Origin: an uncultured Bacilli bacterium
Lineage (GTDB): Bacteria; Bacillota_I; Bacilli_A; RF39; UBA660
NCBI GenBank assembly: GCA_947627965.1
Contig: CANQYA010000014.1
Location: 1 to 13,567 of the forward strand
Length of the DNA stretch: 13,567 nucleotides
Direction of reading: 5' to 3'
In this document: positions 1 through 7,549 of the stretch, one piece after another
How positions within the stretch are numbered: position 1 is the stretch's first letter
How the letters are laid out: the number at the start of each line of letters is the position of its first letter
Notes under the pieces: model-generated
Seen by the model: only the letters and a program-made list of their open reading frames with translations
Database searches by the model: none
Told to the model about the DNA's origin: nothing
Translations under genes and position numbers: made by a program

Positions 1-391
1 GATGACTTTCATCACTATATACAAATAATTTTTTACCCATAGCTCTACCTAATCTATTATGAGGAAGCATACCTTTTACAGCACGCTCAACCATTTCTAC
101 TGGATATTGTTCTTTCATAACTTTAGCATTTCTTTCACGTAATCCACCAGTATACATAGAATGGTTATAATACATCTTATCTTCAAGCTTATTACCTGTT
201 AAAACAACTTTACTAGCATTGACGATAATAACATAATCACCACAATCAATATGTGGAGTATATGTTGGTTTGTGCTTACCACGTAGGATATTAGCAGCTT
301 TTACAGCAACCTTACCTAATGGAGCAGTTGAAGCATCGATTACATACCACTTACGCTCAATTGTCTCTTTTTTTTGCATATAACTTTTCAT
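1..391 (-). CDS. rplM: 50S ribosomal protein L13 (3' end cut by window edge)
   Basis: This encodes ribosomal protein L13 of the large subunit, an early-assembly 23S rRNA binder. The visible 130 codons read MKSYMQKKETIERKWYVIDA at the start, then the L13 hallmarks RGKHKPTYTPHIDCGDYVI, the TGGLRER loop, and the VERAVKGMLPHNRLGRAMG stretch near the C-terminus. Bacterial L13 is usually about 140-150 residues, so roughly 15 codons are missing beyond the left edge. The start is chosen at the ATG with AAGGAG about 6 bases upstream. In Firmicutes rpsI normally follows rplM, so it probably lies just outside the window. The gene has its own near-perfect promoter and a leader of about 67 bases. Confidence 0.97.
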   Translation of the reverse strand, partial: MKSYMQKKETIERKWYVIDASTAPLGKVAVKAANILRGKHKPTYTPHIDCGDYVIIVNASKVVLTGNKLEDKMYYNHSMYTGGLRERNAKVMKEQYPVEMVERAVKGMLPHNRLGRAMGKKLFVYSDESH

Positions 392-458
392 ATTTTTTCT
401 CCTTTACTTAAGCTTAACTTTCCCATGGCTAAACTTATGTGGGGATTTCAATGTACCG
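392..458 (-). promoter_or_regulatory. rplM 5' leader, possible L13 autoregulatory leader
   Basis: The transcribed leader between the predicted start site near 458 and the rplM ATG is about 67 nt. It can form a UCCC/GGGA stem (445-442 with 424-421) and contains a 10-base palindrome TTAAGCTTAA (408-417) just upstream of the AAGGAG ribosome binding site. Firmicute rplM genes are known to carry a structured L13 leader used for autogenous control. The position fits that, but I cannot match the consensus structure by eye. A covariance-model scan with the Rfam L13 leader would decide. Confidence 0.4.
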
Positions 459-464
459 ATTAAG

Positions 465-493
465 ATTATACTAAACCCTTCTATATTTGTCAA
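465..493 (-). promoter_or_regulatory. Consensus sigma-A promoter of rplM
   Basis: On the minus strand the -35 box is TTGACA (488-493) and the -10 box is TATAAT (465-470), separated by exactly 17 bases. Both hexamers match the vegetative consensus perfectly. The predicted start is near 458. The promoter sits immediately after the stop of the upstream membrane-protein gene, so rplM is transcribed independently even if read-through also occurs. Confidence 0.9.
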
Positions 494-507
494 TCAAAAC
501 TTCACTT

Positions 508-1326
508 TTACTCACTAGTTAATTGATATTTAGTTACATTTAACCCCATTCCAAGCACAAAAATATATGCTAAAATATAAACCCACCACATTAAAACTAC
601 TAAATTGGAAATACCACCATACAAATTACTATAGTTAGAAAAATTTTCAACATACATTGAATACACTTGAGTAACAACTATCCAAGATAAGCTTGTAAAC
701 AAAGCTCCATAATTAACTTCACTTCTTTTTATTTTTTTATCTGGACCCATAATATATAATGTTTTAATAGCAATAAAAATAAGTAAAAATGATAACGGAT
801 ATTTTAATAAATTATAAGCAAAAGTTATCATATAACTAATATTTTTATTATTAAAGATAGCTTCAATATAATTGACAATCATATCACCAAAAACAGGTAT
901 AAAGAACATAAATAACAATAATATAATTAAAACAATTAACATAAATATTGACTTAATTCTTCTTTCTATATATTTTTTACTGCTTATATTATATATTTTA
1001 TTAGAGACAATAATCATTGAATTAGTCCCATTAGAAGCAAGTATTAAAGCAGAAACAAAGAAAATAACCGCATTAGTATTAGCTGTCTTATTTTTAGCTA
1101 ATACATCGACAATTGCTATTAAAGCATTAGGAATATTATTAGAAATCATTTTCTCAATTGCATCAATTGATATATTTAACTGTGAAAAAACACTTATAAA
1201 TAGTGCTAAAAGAGGGATTAAAGTCATAAGAAAAAAGAACGCAAGCTGTCCTGGTAAGATTAACATTTCTGGGTCTCTTATGTTCTTAACTAACCTTATA
1301 TATAAAGCTTTTATTCTTTTTTTCAT
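508..1326 (-). CDS. YihY/BrkB family integral membrane protein
   Basis: A 272-residue polytopic membrane protein of the YihY/virulence factor BrkB family (once misannotated as RNase BN). The family pattern is visible: an N-terminal DPEMLILPGQLAFFFLMTLI entry helix, a SALILASNGTNSMI segment around residues 92-105, and a C-terminal NLYGGISNLVVLMWWVYILA helix typical of the family. About six hydrophobic segments are seen (roughly residues 23-47, 85-105, 125-155, 165-190, 205-225, 240-262). The biochemical role of the family is unsettled. It lies 17 bases after the GGDEF-protein gene and has only a weak ribosome site (AGAGAATGG), suggesting co-transcription and partial translational coupling. No clear terminator follows it before the rplM promoter. 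Confidence 0.9.
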   Translation of the reverse strand: MKKRIKALYIRLVKNIRDPEMLILPGQLAFFFLMTLIPLLALFISVFSQLNISIDAIEKMISNNIPNALIAIVDVLAKNKTANTNAVIFFVSALILASNGTNSMIIVSNKIYNISSKKYIERRIKSIFMLIVLIILLLFMFFIPVFGDMIVNYIEAIFNNKNISYMITFAYNLLKYPLSFLLIFIAIKTLYIMGPDKKIKRSEVNYGALFTSLSWIVVTQVYSMYVENFSNYSNLYGGISNLVVLMWWVYILAYIFVLGMGLNVTKYQLTSE

Positions 1327-1343
1327 TATACCATTCTCTTTTC

Positions 1344-3383
1344 TTACATTTTATAATCTTCTTTATTAGAACGCATCTCTAAGGTAGCCTCATTTATAGC
1401 GTCATCGATAGTTTTTATATCGTCAATTATCATACTATAACCTAAAGCTGCTCCAAATTCATAAGGTAAAGTCTTAAATTCTTTAGTTAATTTATTAGTA
1501 TAAGTATTAACTTGTTGTTCACTATAACCTACTAGATATATTAAAAACTCATTACCATCTGTTCTTATAATTTCGGAATTTTCTAACTGCGTATTAACAA
1601 GAATACTGGCAGCCTTAACAATCAACTTATCCCCTGCTTCATGACCATAATTATCGTTAACATATTTAACGTTATTCAAATCAATTATAACAATTGCTTG
1701 TGGATATTTCTTAGATGCATTCCATGTTTTAATATTAAAATTCAAATAATTTCTGTTTTTTAATGAAGTAAGCATATCTGTATATTTCTTACGTTCTTCT
1801 TTTTTTACTACTTTTATCTTTCTTTTATGTTTATAAACAAAGTATAGTATTGTCAATATTATTAGTGGAATAAATATCAAAGATAATATAATAATATATA
1901 CTTCTTCAAAGGTAAATCTATCTAAGAAAGAAACATTTAAACTATTTAATCCAGCATTCCTATATCGATAATAAGAATTAGTATTTATAATATAGTTAAA
2001 TAATTCATAAAAAGATGTATTACTTGCTTTTATCATGAAATTATAATCATTAGTCATTATACCATTATATAATACTTCATAATCTTTGAACTTACTATTT
2101 CGATAAACATTATATACTTCTTTATCGATTATAAGTACCTCGTCATCACTACTATTTAATAAATCTTTCATGCTGTTAAATGGTACTAAACTAGCTTTAC
2201 TATTATCTCTAAAATATTGATATAAAGCATTATCGCTTATAATACTAGCTTTTATTCCCTTTAAAGCTTCAAAAGAATTAATTACATATTCATTACTTGC
2301 TTTAGATAAGACAACATATTCTTCAATAAAAGTTGAATTAGTTGCTTTGTAGTTAGCACTATCAAAATTATAATAATTAAAGAATAAATCAACTTCTCCC
2401 TTATCGACAGCTTTTTTCAAATCACTAATTGTATCATATTTTTGATAAGTGAAATCAATCCCTGTCAATCTTTTAATTCTATTTACGTATTCACCAGCTA
2501 TACCCTTTAGTTCATTATCTATAATTGTCTCATAAGGCATATTTTCAACATATCCATACACATAATTTTTAGATAATAAATCAGCTTTTGTTTTATCAGT
2601 TATATTATTGTTATCGATATAGTAATCTAGTAAATTATCATTATAATATTTTACATAATTTTTATTTTTCCAATTTTCGTAATACTTTTTAATAATTTGA
2701 TTTAATTTATCATTTTTATTACCTAGTGATAAAACAATACGATTATTCATTTCTGTTAATGTATATTCAATAACATATTCGTCGTTAGCAATAGTTGTAT
2801 CGAGATACATAAGATTAGGAATAATAATGATATCGACATTATCAGTATCTAAAGCACTGGTCAATTCACTAATAGTTTCATATGGTTTATAAGTTACATT
2901 AGTTCCTGTTTTTAAGTAGTAACTTATCTCCCCAACATCTTCAGTAAAAACACCAATAGTAATATTTTTAAAATCCGTAACACGATTTATCTTAACTTGA
3001 GTTTTACCAATTGCAACGTAAACATCTTCTGCTAACAATAAATCATTATCTGACATTTTTTCTTCATTTTTTAAAATACGAAAACGAAGTCCAGAACTAG
3101 AAGGTTTACCTGTTTTTAAATATGGAATAACATTCAAATCTAATCCTGTATCTTCTTCAAAATCTTTTACAAATTCATAGAAAATACCATTCTCACCATA
3201 TATAGGATAATTACTTATAAGTTCTAAATCTACTACTGTCGATTGATTATCTTTTATCCATTTTTTATCACTAACAGTTAATGAATTTTGATCTTCACGA
3301 TTGTAATAATAATATAAGGATAAAAAAACAACAATAGCTATTACTATAGGTACTATTACTATTATTTTTTTATTTTTCTTCAT
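1344..3383 (-). CDS. Membrane sensor with two substrate-binding-like domains and a degenerate GGDEF domain
   Basis: A 679-residue predicted membrane signalling protein. Residues 7-27 form a signal-anchor helix; about 45-260 and 270-475 resemble two consecutive extracytoplasmic solute-binding (PBPb-type) modules, with recurring patterns such as YETISELTSALDTDNVDIII and YDTISDLKKAVDKGEVDLFF. A second membrane helix spans about 494-517, followed by a basic stretch and a GGDEF-family domain (537-679). The GGDEF fold is recognisable from DMLTSLKNRNYLN, IIDLNNVKYVNDNYGHEAGD (metal Asp568, Asn576, Asp585) and RTDGNEF. The signature is DGNEF (609-613): Gly-1 is Asp and the catalytic third acidic residue is Asn, so diguanylate cyclase activity is doubtful. 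The start has AGGTG 7 bases upstream. It overlaps the preceding gene by 14 bases, implying coupled translation. Confidence 0.85.
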   Translation of the reverse strand: MKKNKKIIVIVPIVIAIVVFLSLYYYYNREDQNSLTVSDKKWIKDNQSTVVDLELISNYPIYGENGIFYEFVKDFEEDTGLDLNVIPYLKTGKPSSSGLRFRILKNEEKMSDNDLLLAEDVYVAIGKTQVKINRVTDFKNITIGVFTEDVGEISYYLKTGTNVTYKPYETISELTSALDTDNVDIIIIPNLMYLDTTIANDEYVIEYTLTEMNNRIVLSLGNKNDKLNQIIKKYYENWKNKNYVKYYNDNLLDYYIDNNNITDKTKADLLSKNYVYGYVENMPYETIIDNELKGIAGEYVNRIKRLTGIDFTYQKYDTISDLKKAVDKGEVDLFFNYYNFDSANYKATNSTFIEEYVVLSKASNEYVINSFEALKGIKASIISDNALYQYFRDNSKASLVPFNSMKDLLNSSDDEVLIIDKEVYNVYRNSKFKDYEVLYNGIMTNDYNFMIKASNTSFYELFNYIINTNSYYRYRNAGLNSLNVSFLDRFTFEEVYIIILSLIFIPLIILTILYFVYKHKRKIKVVKKEERKKYTDMLTSLKNRNYLNFNIKTWNASKKYPQAIVIIDLNNVKYVNDNYGHEAGDKLIVKAASILVNTQLENSEIIRTDGNEFLIYLVGYSEQQVNTYTNKLTKEFKTLPYEFGAALGYSMIIDDIKTIDDAINEATLEMRSNKEDYKM

Positions 3384-3849
3384 CTTTTGTCACCTGTCTA
3401 TCTTTAGTCCATGAAAAATTATTTTTTCCATTTTGTTTATAACCAATAATAGGGAAATCGTTCAATTCTTCGTTATCTTTTTTTACAAATACTTGTATAT
3501 CATAAAAAGCTAATTGATCTTTATCGAAATGAGTTAAAACTGATTCACCTATTTTTTTAGCATTATCTTTGTTAACATCGTCACCAACCGTAATAATGAT
3601 ATTGACTATTTTACCTTTTAAATCAGTTGATACATCAGTAACACTTTCATTTTTCTTTAACTCAGTCTTTATATTATTATAAGTATCGTCACTTATAACA
3701 ACATTTTCTATTCCATCAAGTCTATTACCGTAAGCTTCTTTTCTTCCACTAACGAAAAAGATATTATATATGTATGCCCCTACTATAACCAAAATCGTAA
3801 ATAACACAATAGCTAACACTGTCAATTTATTCTTTTTTATATATCTCAT
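3370..3849 (-). CDS. Small membrane-anchored extracytoplasmic protein, function unknown
   Basis: A 159-residue protein beginning MRYIKKNKLTVLAIVLF: a short basic N-terminus, one hydrophobic helix (about residues 9-32), then a soluble domain predicted outside the cell. The soluble part has an alternating strand/helix pattern (GIENVVISDDTYNNIK, then KGKIVNIIITVGDD, then a helix, then YDIQVFVKK), suggesting a small alpha/beta fold. I do not recognise the family. The ATG at 3849 has TTGGAGG 7 bases upstream. A longer in-frame GTG at 3879 is rejected because it falls inside the promoter -10 box, upstream of the predicted transcript start. As first gene of the unit and overlapping the sensor gene by 14 bases, it may be an accessory partner of that sensor (inference). 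Confidence 0.8.
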   Translation of the reverse strand: MRYIKKNKLTVLAIVLFTILVIVGAYIYNIFFVSGRKEAYGNRLDGIENVVISDDTYNNIKTELKKNESVTDVSTDLKGKIVNIIITVGDDVNKDNAKKIGESVLTHFDKDQLAFYDIQVFVKKDNEELNDFPIIGYKQNGKNNFSWTKDRQVTKDEEK

Positions 3850-3870
3850 ATAGATACCTCCAACAATATA

Positions 3871-3899
3871 ATTATACACCAGTATTATTCATTTATCAA
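3871..3899 (-). promoter_or_regulatory. Promoter of the anchored protein / GGDEF / YihY unit
   Basis: TTGATA (3894-3899) and TATAAT (3871-3876) on the minus strand are separated by 17 bases. The predicted start near 3864 leaves only about 15 nt before the ATG at 3849, just enough for the GGAGG site at 3857-3861. Confidence 0.8.
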
Positions 3900-3956
3900 A
3901 TATTGTCATTTGTTTAATTTTTCTAGGAATATTATTTATTTGATTTTTTAACAATA

Positions 3957-5372
3957 TCATTTATTTAATTCTTCTAACAATAACTGATTAACTAAGATAG
4001 GGTCAGCACTTCCTTTAGTTTCTTTCATAACTTGCCCTATAAAATATTTGAATATTCTATCATTACCATTTTTATATTCTAAAACATTTGCCGTATTATT
4101 ATCTATTATATTCTTAATAATTTTTTTTAAGTCATCTACCTTTATTTCTACAATACCATGCTTTACTAATAAATCATTAATATCATTATCTGTCTCAAAT
4201 AAATCAACTAATATTTCTTTAAATACTTTACTACTTAAATCTTTGTTATCTAACATATTAACTACTTTTATAAATTTATCCATATTAAAATGTGTTTCAT
4301 CGATAGTTACATTCATTTTATTAAGATAACTGGCAATATCACCTAAAAGAAGATTACTAGCTATTACTAAATTAATATTTTTATCTAAATAACGGTTTAA
4401 ATAATCAGAAATAGCTCTATTTTGTAATATTTTATTAACATTTATTTCACTGATACCTGCTTTTAAATATAATTCCCTTCTCTTGCTAGAAAGCATTGGT
4501 ATTTCTTTAATTACTTCGTCGATATATTCTTGATCTAAGCACAAATAAGGTATATCGGCTTCAGGAAAATAACGGTAATCATTACCTGTTTCTTTAACAC
4601 GCATTAAAATAGTACTAGAGGTTTTTTCATCAAATCTTCGCGTTTCTTCCTTTAAGGTATTACCTTGTTCTAGTAAAGCAATCTGTCTTTTTTCTTCACT
4701 ATCAATTGCTAATTTAACATTACTAATTGACCCAATATTTTTAACTTCTATCTTAGTACCTAACTTGCTAGTCTTACTAACTGATACATTAACGTCACAA
4801 CGCATACTTCCTTCTTCAATTTTACAATCGGATATATCAGCATAAAGTAATAATTCACGTAATTTTTCTAAATATAATATAGCTTCTTTACTACTAGAAA
4901 TATCAGGTTTAGTAACTATTTCAATTAAAGGTACCCCTGAACGATTAAAATCAAGTAAAGAACTATTATTATAATGAATACTTTTACAAGTATCTTCTTC
5001 AATATGGATATCGTGAATACCAATTTTTTTCTTTTTGCCGTCTATTTCTATTTCGACATAGCCATCTGTACCAATAGGAGTTCTAGCCTGTGTTATTTGG
5101 TAACCTTTCGGTAAATCAGGATAAAAATAATTTTTGCGATCGAAATGCATTTTTTTATTAATGTCACAATTTAAAATATAAGAAGCCATAATTGCTTTTC
5201 TAATTACTTCTTTATTTAATGTCGGTAAAGTTCCAGGATAACCTAAATCGATAACGTTAACATGAGTATTTGCCATATTAGCATAATCATTTTTAGAAGA
5301 TGAAAAAATTTTAGTCTTCGTTTTTAATTCGACATGGACTTCAATTCCTACTGTCGTCGTATAATTACTCAT
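3957..5372 (-). CDS. gatB: Aspartyl/glutamyl-tRNA(Asn/Gln) amidotransferase subunit B
   Basis: GatB recognises misacylated Glu-tRNA(Gln) or Asp-tRNA(Asn), activates the acyl group by phosphorylation and accepts ammonia from GatA. The 471 residues match the usual length (about 475). Family signatures are clear: GIEVHVEL near the N-terminus, the FDRKNYFYPDLPKGYQITQ block around 82-101, DFNRSGVPLIEIVT, EGSMRCDVNVSV, and RYFPEADIP. The C-terminal YqeY-like tail is intact to the final LLLEELNK. The stop is TGA. The start ATG shares one base with the gatA stop (TAATG) and has AGAGGTG just upstream, so it is translationally coupled. It is last in the gatC-gatA-gatB unit; no convincing hairpin terminator follows. 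Confidence 0.98.
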   Translation of the reverse strand: MSNYTTTVGIEVHVELKTKTKIFSSSKNDYANMANTHVNVIDLGYPGTLPTLNKEVIRKAIMASYILNCDINKKMHFDRKNYFYPDLPKGYQITQARTPIGTDGYVEIEIDGKKKKIGIHDIHIEEDTCKSIHYNNSSLLDFNRSGVPLIEIVTKPDISSSKEAILYLEKLRELLLYADISDCKIEEGSMRCDVNVSVSKTSKLGTKIEVKNIGSISNVKLAIDSEEKRQIALLEQGNTLKEETRRFDEKTSSTILMRVKETGNDYRYFPEADIPYLCLDQEYIDEVIKEIPMLSSKRRELYLKAGISEINVNKILQNRAISDYLNRYLDKNINLVIASNLLLGDIASYLNKMNVTIDETHFNMDKFIKVVNMLDNKDLSSKVFKEILVDLFETDNDINDLLVKHGIVEIKVDDLKKIIKNIIDNNTANVLEYKNGNDRIFKYFIGQVMKETKGSADPILVNQLLLEELNK

Positions 5373-6823
5373 TATTTCACCTCTTTTGGTCTTAAATCTA
5401 AATTTAATTCTTTTTCAATGAAAGATGCTAGCTGATACATTTTAGCTTCTTCAAAACTATTTCCAATTATCTGAAGTCCAATAGGTAAATTATCTTTATT
5501 AAAACCGATAGGAACATTCATACCAGGTAATCCTGCCATATTTACTGGAATTACTAAAACATCGTCTAAGAAAGTTTGCAAAGGATTATCAAGATTTTCA
5601 TTTATGCCATATGCTACAGTAGTAGTATTAGGTCCTATAATAAGGTCGTATTTAGTAAAAGCTTCTTTGAAACTTTTAGTAATATCGTCACGTATTTGTA
5701 AAGCTTTATTATAATATGTAGTGGCGTTTTTACCGCTAAGTAAGTAAGATCCAACCATTATTCTTCGTTTTACTTCGTTTCCAAAACCTTCTTGTCTAGT
5801 TCTTTTGTATAAGTCATCAATATTTTTAGGATTACTACAAGAATAACCATAACGCACCCCATCAAATCTAGCTAAATTACTACTAGCTTCACCCATAGCA
5901 ATAATTTGATATAAAGTTACCGCATTTTCAATATAATTAATATCAATATAATCAACTGAAGCTCCATTATTTTTTAATAATTCAATTATATTTTCTACTT
6001 TATTTTTTATTTCTTGGTCGACAATGTCACTCATAAAAAAATTAGGAACAGCTATTTTCATATCTTTAATATCTTTACCAATCAATCTAGTATAATCTTC
6101 TACTTCTTTGTAGGAAGAAGTTAAATCATTATCGTCATGTCCACTTATGGCATTAAGTAATAGAGCATTATCATAAACACATCCAGTCATTGGTCCAATC
6201 TGATCTAGGCTCGATGCGAAAGCTATTAAACCATAGCGGGATACTCTACCATAGGTTGGTTTCATACCTACAATTCCACAGTAGCTAGATGGTTGACGAA
6301 TAGAACCACCGGTATCGCTTCCTAAAGCTAGGGGAACAAGTCTTGCAGATACACAAGAAGCACTACCTCCTGATGAACCACCGGCTATTTTAGTTTTATT
6401 CCATGGATTTAAAGGTGCTCCAAAATAACTAGTTCTACTAGTTGAACCCATAGCAAACTCGTCCATATTACATTTACCAATAATAATCATATTTTTATCT
6501 AATATTTTTTCTACGACAGTAGCATTATATATAGGAACAAAATTTTCTAACATATGAGAAGCACAAGTTGTTCTTAAATCTTTAGTAACAATATTATCTT
6601 TAACAGCAATAGGAATACCAAAAAGTAAATTATCTACTTCTTTATTTTCTAATTCTTTAGCTCTTTCGATAGCATTTTCTTTATCTAGAGTAATAAAGGC
6701 ATTTAAATCACTATTTTTTTCGATACGCTCGATTGCTTCTAATACTAAATCGATAGGTTTTATTTCTTTATTTTTTAATAATTTATTAATTTCAGTAATA
6801 CTTAATTCTAAATAATTACTCAT
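5372..6823 (-). CDS. gatA: Aspartyl/glutamyl-tRNA(Asn/Gln) amidotransferase subunit A (glutaminase)
   Basis: GatA is the glutaminase subunit that supplies ammonia to GatB for making Gln-tRNA(Gln)/Asn-tRNA(Asn). The 483-residue product has the full amidase-signature triad: Lys75 in PIAVKDN, cis-Ser150 in AGGSSGGSA, and nucleophile Ser174 in SDTGGSIRQP. Each is offset by four from the well-studied Staphylococcus aureus numbering, so the enzyme should be active. PTYGRVSRYGLIAFASSLDQ and the C-terminal LPIGLQIIGNSFEE are also typical. Its ATG lies inside the 3' end of gatC (8-base overlap), preceded by GGTGA. It implies that this organism uses the indirect transamidation route for at least one of Gln or Asn. 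Confidence 0.99.
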   Translation of the reverse strand: MSNYLELSITEINKLLKNKEIKPIDLVLEAIERIEKNSDLNAFITLDKENAIERAKELENKEVDNLLFGIPIAVKDNIVTKDLRTTCASHMLENFVPIYNATVVEKILDKNMIIIGKCNMDEFAMGSTSRTSYFGAPLNPWNKTKIAGGSSGGSASCVSARLVPLALGSDTGGSIRQPSSYCGIVGMKPTYGRVSRYGLIAFASSLDQIGPMTGCVYDNALLLNAISGHDDNDLTSSYKEVEDYTRLIGKDIKDMKIAVPNFFMSDIVDQEIKNKVENIIELLKNNGASVDYIDINYIENAVTLYQIIAMGEASSNLARFDGVRYGYSCSNPKNIDDLYKRTRQEGFGNEVKRRIMVGSYLLSGKNATTYYNKALQIRDDITKSFKEAFTKYDLIIGPNTTTVAYGINENLDNPLQTFLDDVLVIPVNMAGLPGMNVPIGFNKDNLPIGLQIIGNSFEEAKMYQLASFIEKELNLDLRPKEVK

Positions 6824-7109
6824 TTAACATCACCGGTACTTCCACAAAATTTCCGTTATGACGAGGAACGTTTTTCATAATCTCGCTTTGATCTAACATC
6901 TTACCTACTTCATCGTCTCTTAATACTGTATTATGGTCATGAGGTGCGATTAATAAATCTTCGTCATAGTTTTTTACATCTTTAATTTTATCTACTTCGT
7001 CTAATAATTTTTTTAATTCAACTTGATATTTTTCAATTTCACTATCACTAATACCTATGCGTGCTAAATTGGCAACATGTAAAACTTCTTCTCTACTTAA
7101 TTTGTCCAT
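6816..7109 (-). CDS. gatC: Aspartyl/glutamyl-tRNA(Asn/Gln) amidotransferase subunit C
   Basis: GatC is the small subunit that wraps around GatA and stabilises the GatAB complex. With the start at 7109 the product is 97 residues, matching the normal 95-100. It begins MDKLSREEVLHVANLARIGI (the family's helix with the HVAxLARL-like motif) and ends with the LRDDEV and PVMLNE segments. An in-frame ATG six codons earlier (7127) is rejected because the GGAGG site (7118-7122) that serves 7109 would lie inside that ORF. First gene of the gatCAB unit, directly downstream of an extended -10 promoter. Confidence 0.96.
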   Translation of the reverse strand: MDKLSREEVLHVANLARIGISDSEIEKYQVELKKLLDEVDKIKDVKNYDEDLLIAPHDHNTVLRDDEVGKMLDQSEIMKNVPRHNGNFVEVPVMLNE

Positions 7110-7133
7110 AAGTAATCCCTCCAACATTTATAT

Positions 7134-7163
7134 ATTATATCATGTCTTTTTATGGTTAGTAAA
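7134..7163 (-). promoter_or_regulatory. Extended -10 promoter of gatCAB
   Basis: On the minus strand TGATATAAT (7134-7142) is an extended -10 element with a perfect TATAAT (7134-7139). The best -35 is weak, TTTACT at 7158-7163 with 18-base spacing, which is normal when TGN is present. The predicted start near 7127 would exclude the upstream ATG at 7127 as a usable start, agreeing with the gatC start at 7109. Confidence 0.75.
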
Positions 7164-7170
7164 TTAAATA

Positions 7171-7391
7171 ATATGTAACATTGAAGTAAAATATCTAATA
7201 TTGAGATAGAATATCTAGCATATTATGTTACGATAAAATATCTAGCACTGAAAAAAATCTGACATCAGAATAGAATATCTAATGTTGAAACATTATCTAG
7301 CTTCTAAAAAGGTATGTCTAATGTTGAAATACAATATTCTAATATCTTAAAAAATATATCTAGCATTGAAACAATATCCAACGTCAAAAGA
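7171..7391. repeat. Degenerate tandem repeat, about 11 units of about 20 bases
   Basis: Eleven adjoining units can be laid out with starts at about 7171, 7191, 7211, 7238, 7257, 7275, 7292, 7314, 7334, 7356 and 7374. The plus-strand consensus is close to ATATCTARYATTGAAAYA. Units at 7191, 7238, 7275, 7314 and 7356 are the best preserved; 7211 carries an extra 7 bases; 7257 and 7292 are strongly diverged. The period (about two helical turns) is not a multiple of three and all frames have stops, so it does not encode a repeat protein. It occupies most of the gap between the upstream terminator and the gatC promoter. Confidence 0.75.
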
Positions 7392-7418
7392 AAAAGGATA
7401 CTATTAATTCATAGTATC
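7386..7418 (-). terminator. Intrinsic terminator of the superoxide reductase operon
   Basis: A perfect 8-bp stem GATACTAT/ATAGTATC (7418-7411 with 7404-7397) with a 6-base loop is followed on the minus strand by CTTTTTCTTTT. The stem is AT-rich but the U-tract is good. It overlaps the last codons of the small ORF at 7404-7499, which is discussed there. Confidence 0.75.
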
Positions 7419-7499
7419 GATTATATCATTATAAACTTTAGTTGAAAAATAAGAATAAGATTTTAAACAGAATAAAAATATTAAACTGCTAAAAACCAT
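7404..7499 (-). CDS. Candidate 31-residue small hydrophobic protein
   Basis: A short ORF starting MVFSSLIFLFCLKSYSYFST and ending IIDTMN. It is preceded by AGAGGAG (7505-7511) with a 5-base spacer, one of the better ribosome sites in the window. Residues 2-12 are hydrophobic, so the product may insert in the membrane. It begins 50 bases after the superoxide reductase stop and no convincing promoter lies between, so it would be third in that operon. Its last codons form the 5' arm of the operon terminator and the TAA is in the loop region. It may be a real small protein or a leader-type ORF whose translation blocks the terminator. No family is recognised. Confidence 0.5.
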   Translation of the reverse strand: MVFSSLIFLFCLKSYSYFSTKVYNDIIDTMN

Positions 7500-7549
7500 A
7501 TGTACTCCTCTAATATATTTACCAAAAGATAAAAGACATATACTCTATA

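Noticed and set aside
872..1369. Plus-strand 165-codon ORF opposite the YihY-family gene
   Set aside because: It is a low-complexity antisense shadow of the membrane-protein gene, whose family motifs are clear on the other strand.
3900..3956. Terminator after gatB from the ATATTGT/ACAATAT inverted repeat
   Set aside because: The arms are about 45 bases apart, the interior pairs poorly and no U-tract follows the right-hand arm in the transcript direction.
3957..3959. TGA read as tryptophan (Mycoplasma code)
   Set aside because: gatB ends at TGA at its normal family length, Trp is encoded by TGG, and no gene contains internal TGA. The gatB stop alone is weak evidence because read-through would add only three residues.
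4048..4329. Plus-strand 93-codon ORF inside gatB
   Set aside because: It lies wholly antisense to well-conserved gatB coding sequence and lacks a ribosome site or recognisable protein pattern.
7171..7391. CRISPR array
   Set aside because: The units adjoin one another without spacers of constant length, are only about 20 bases, and are strongly diverged; no cas genes are present.
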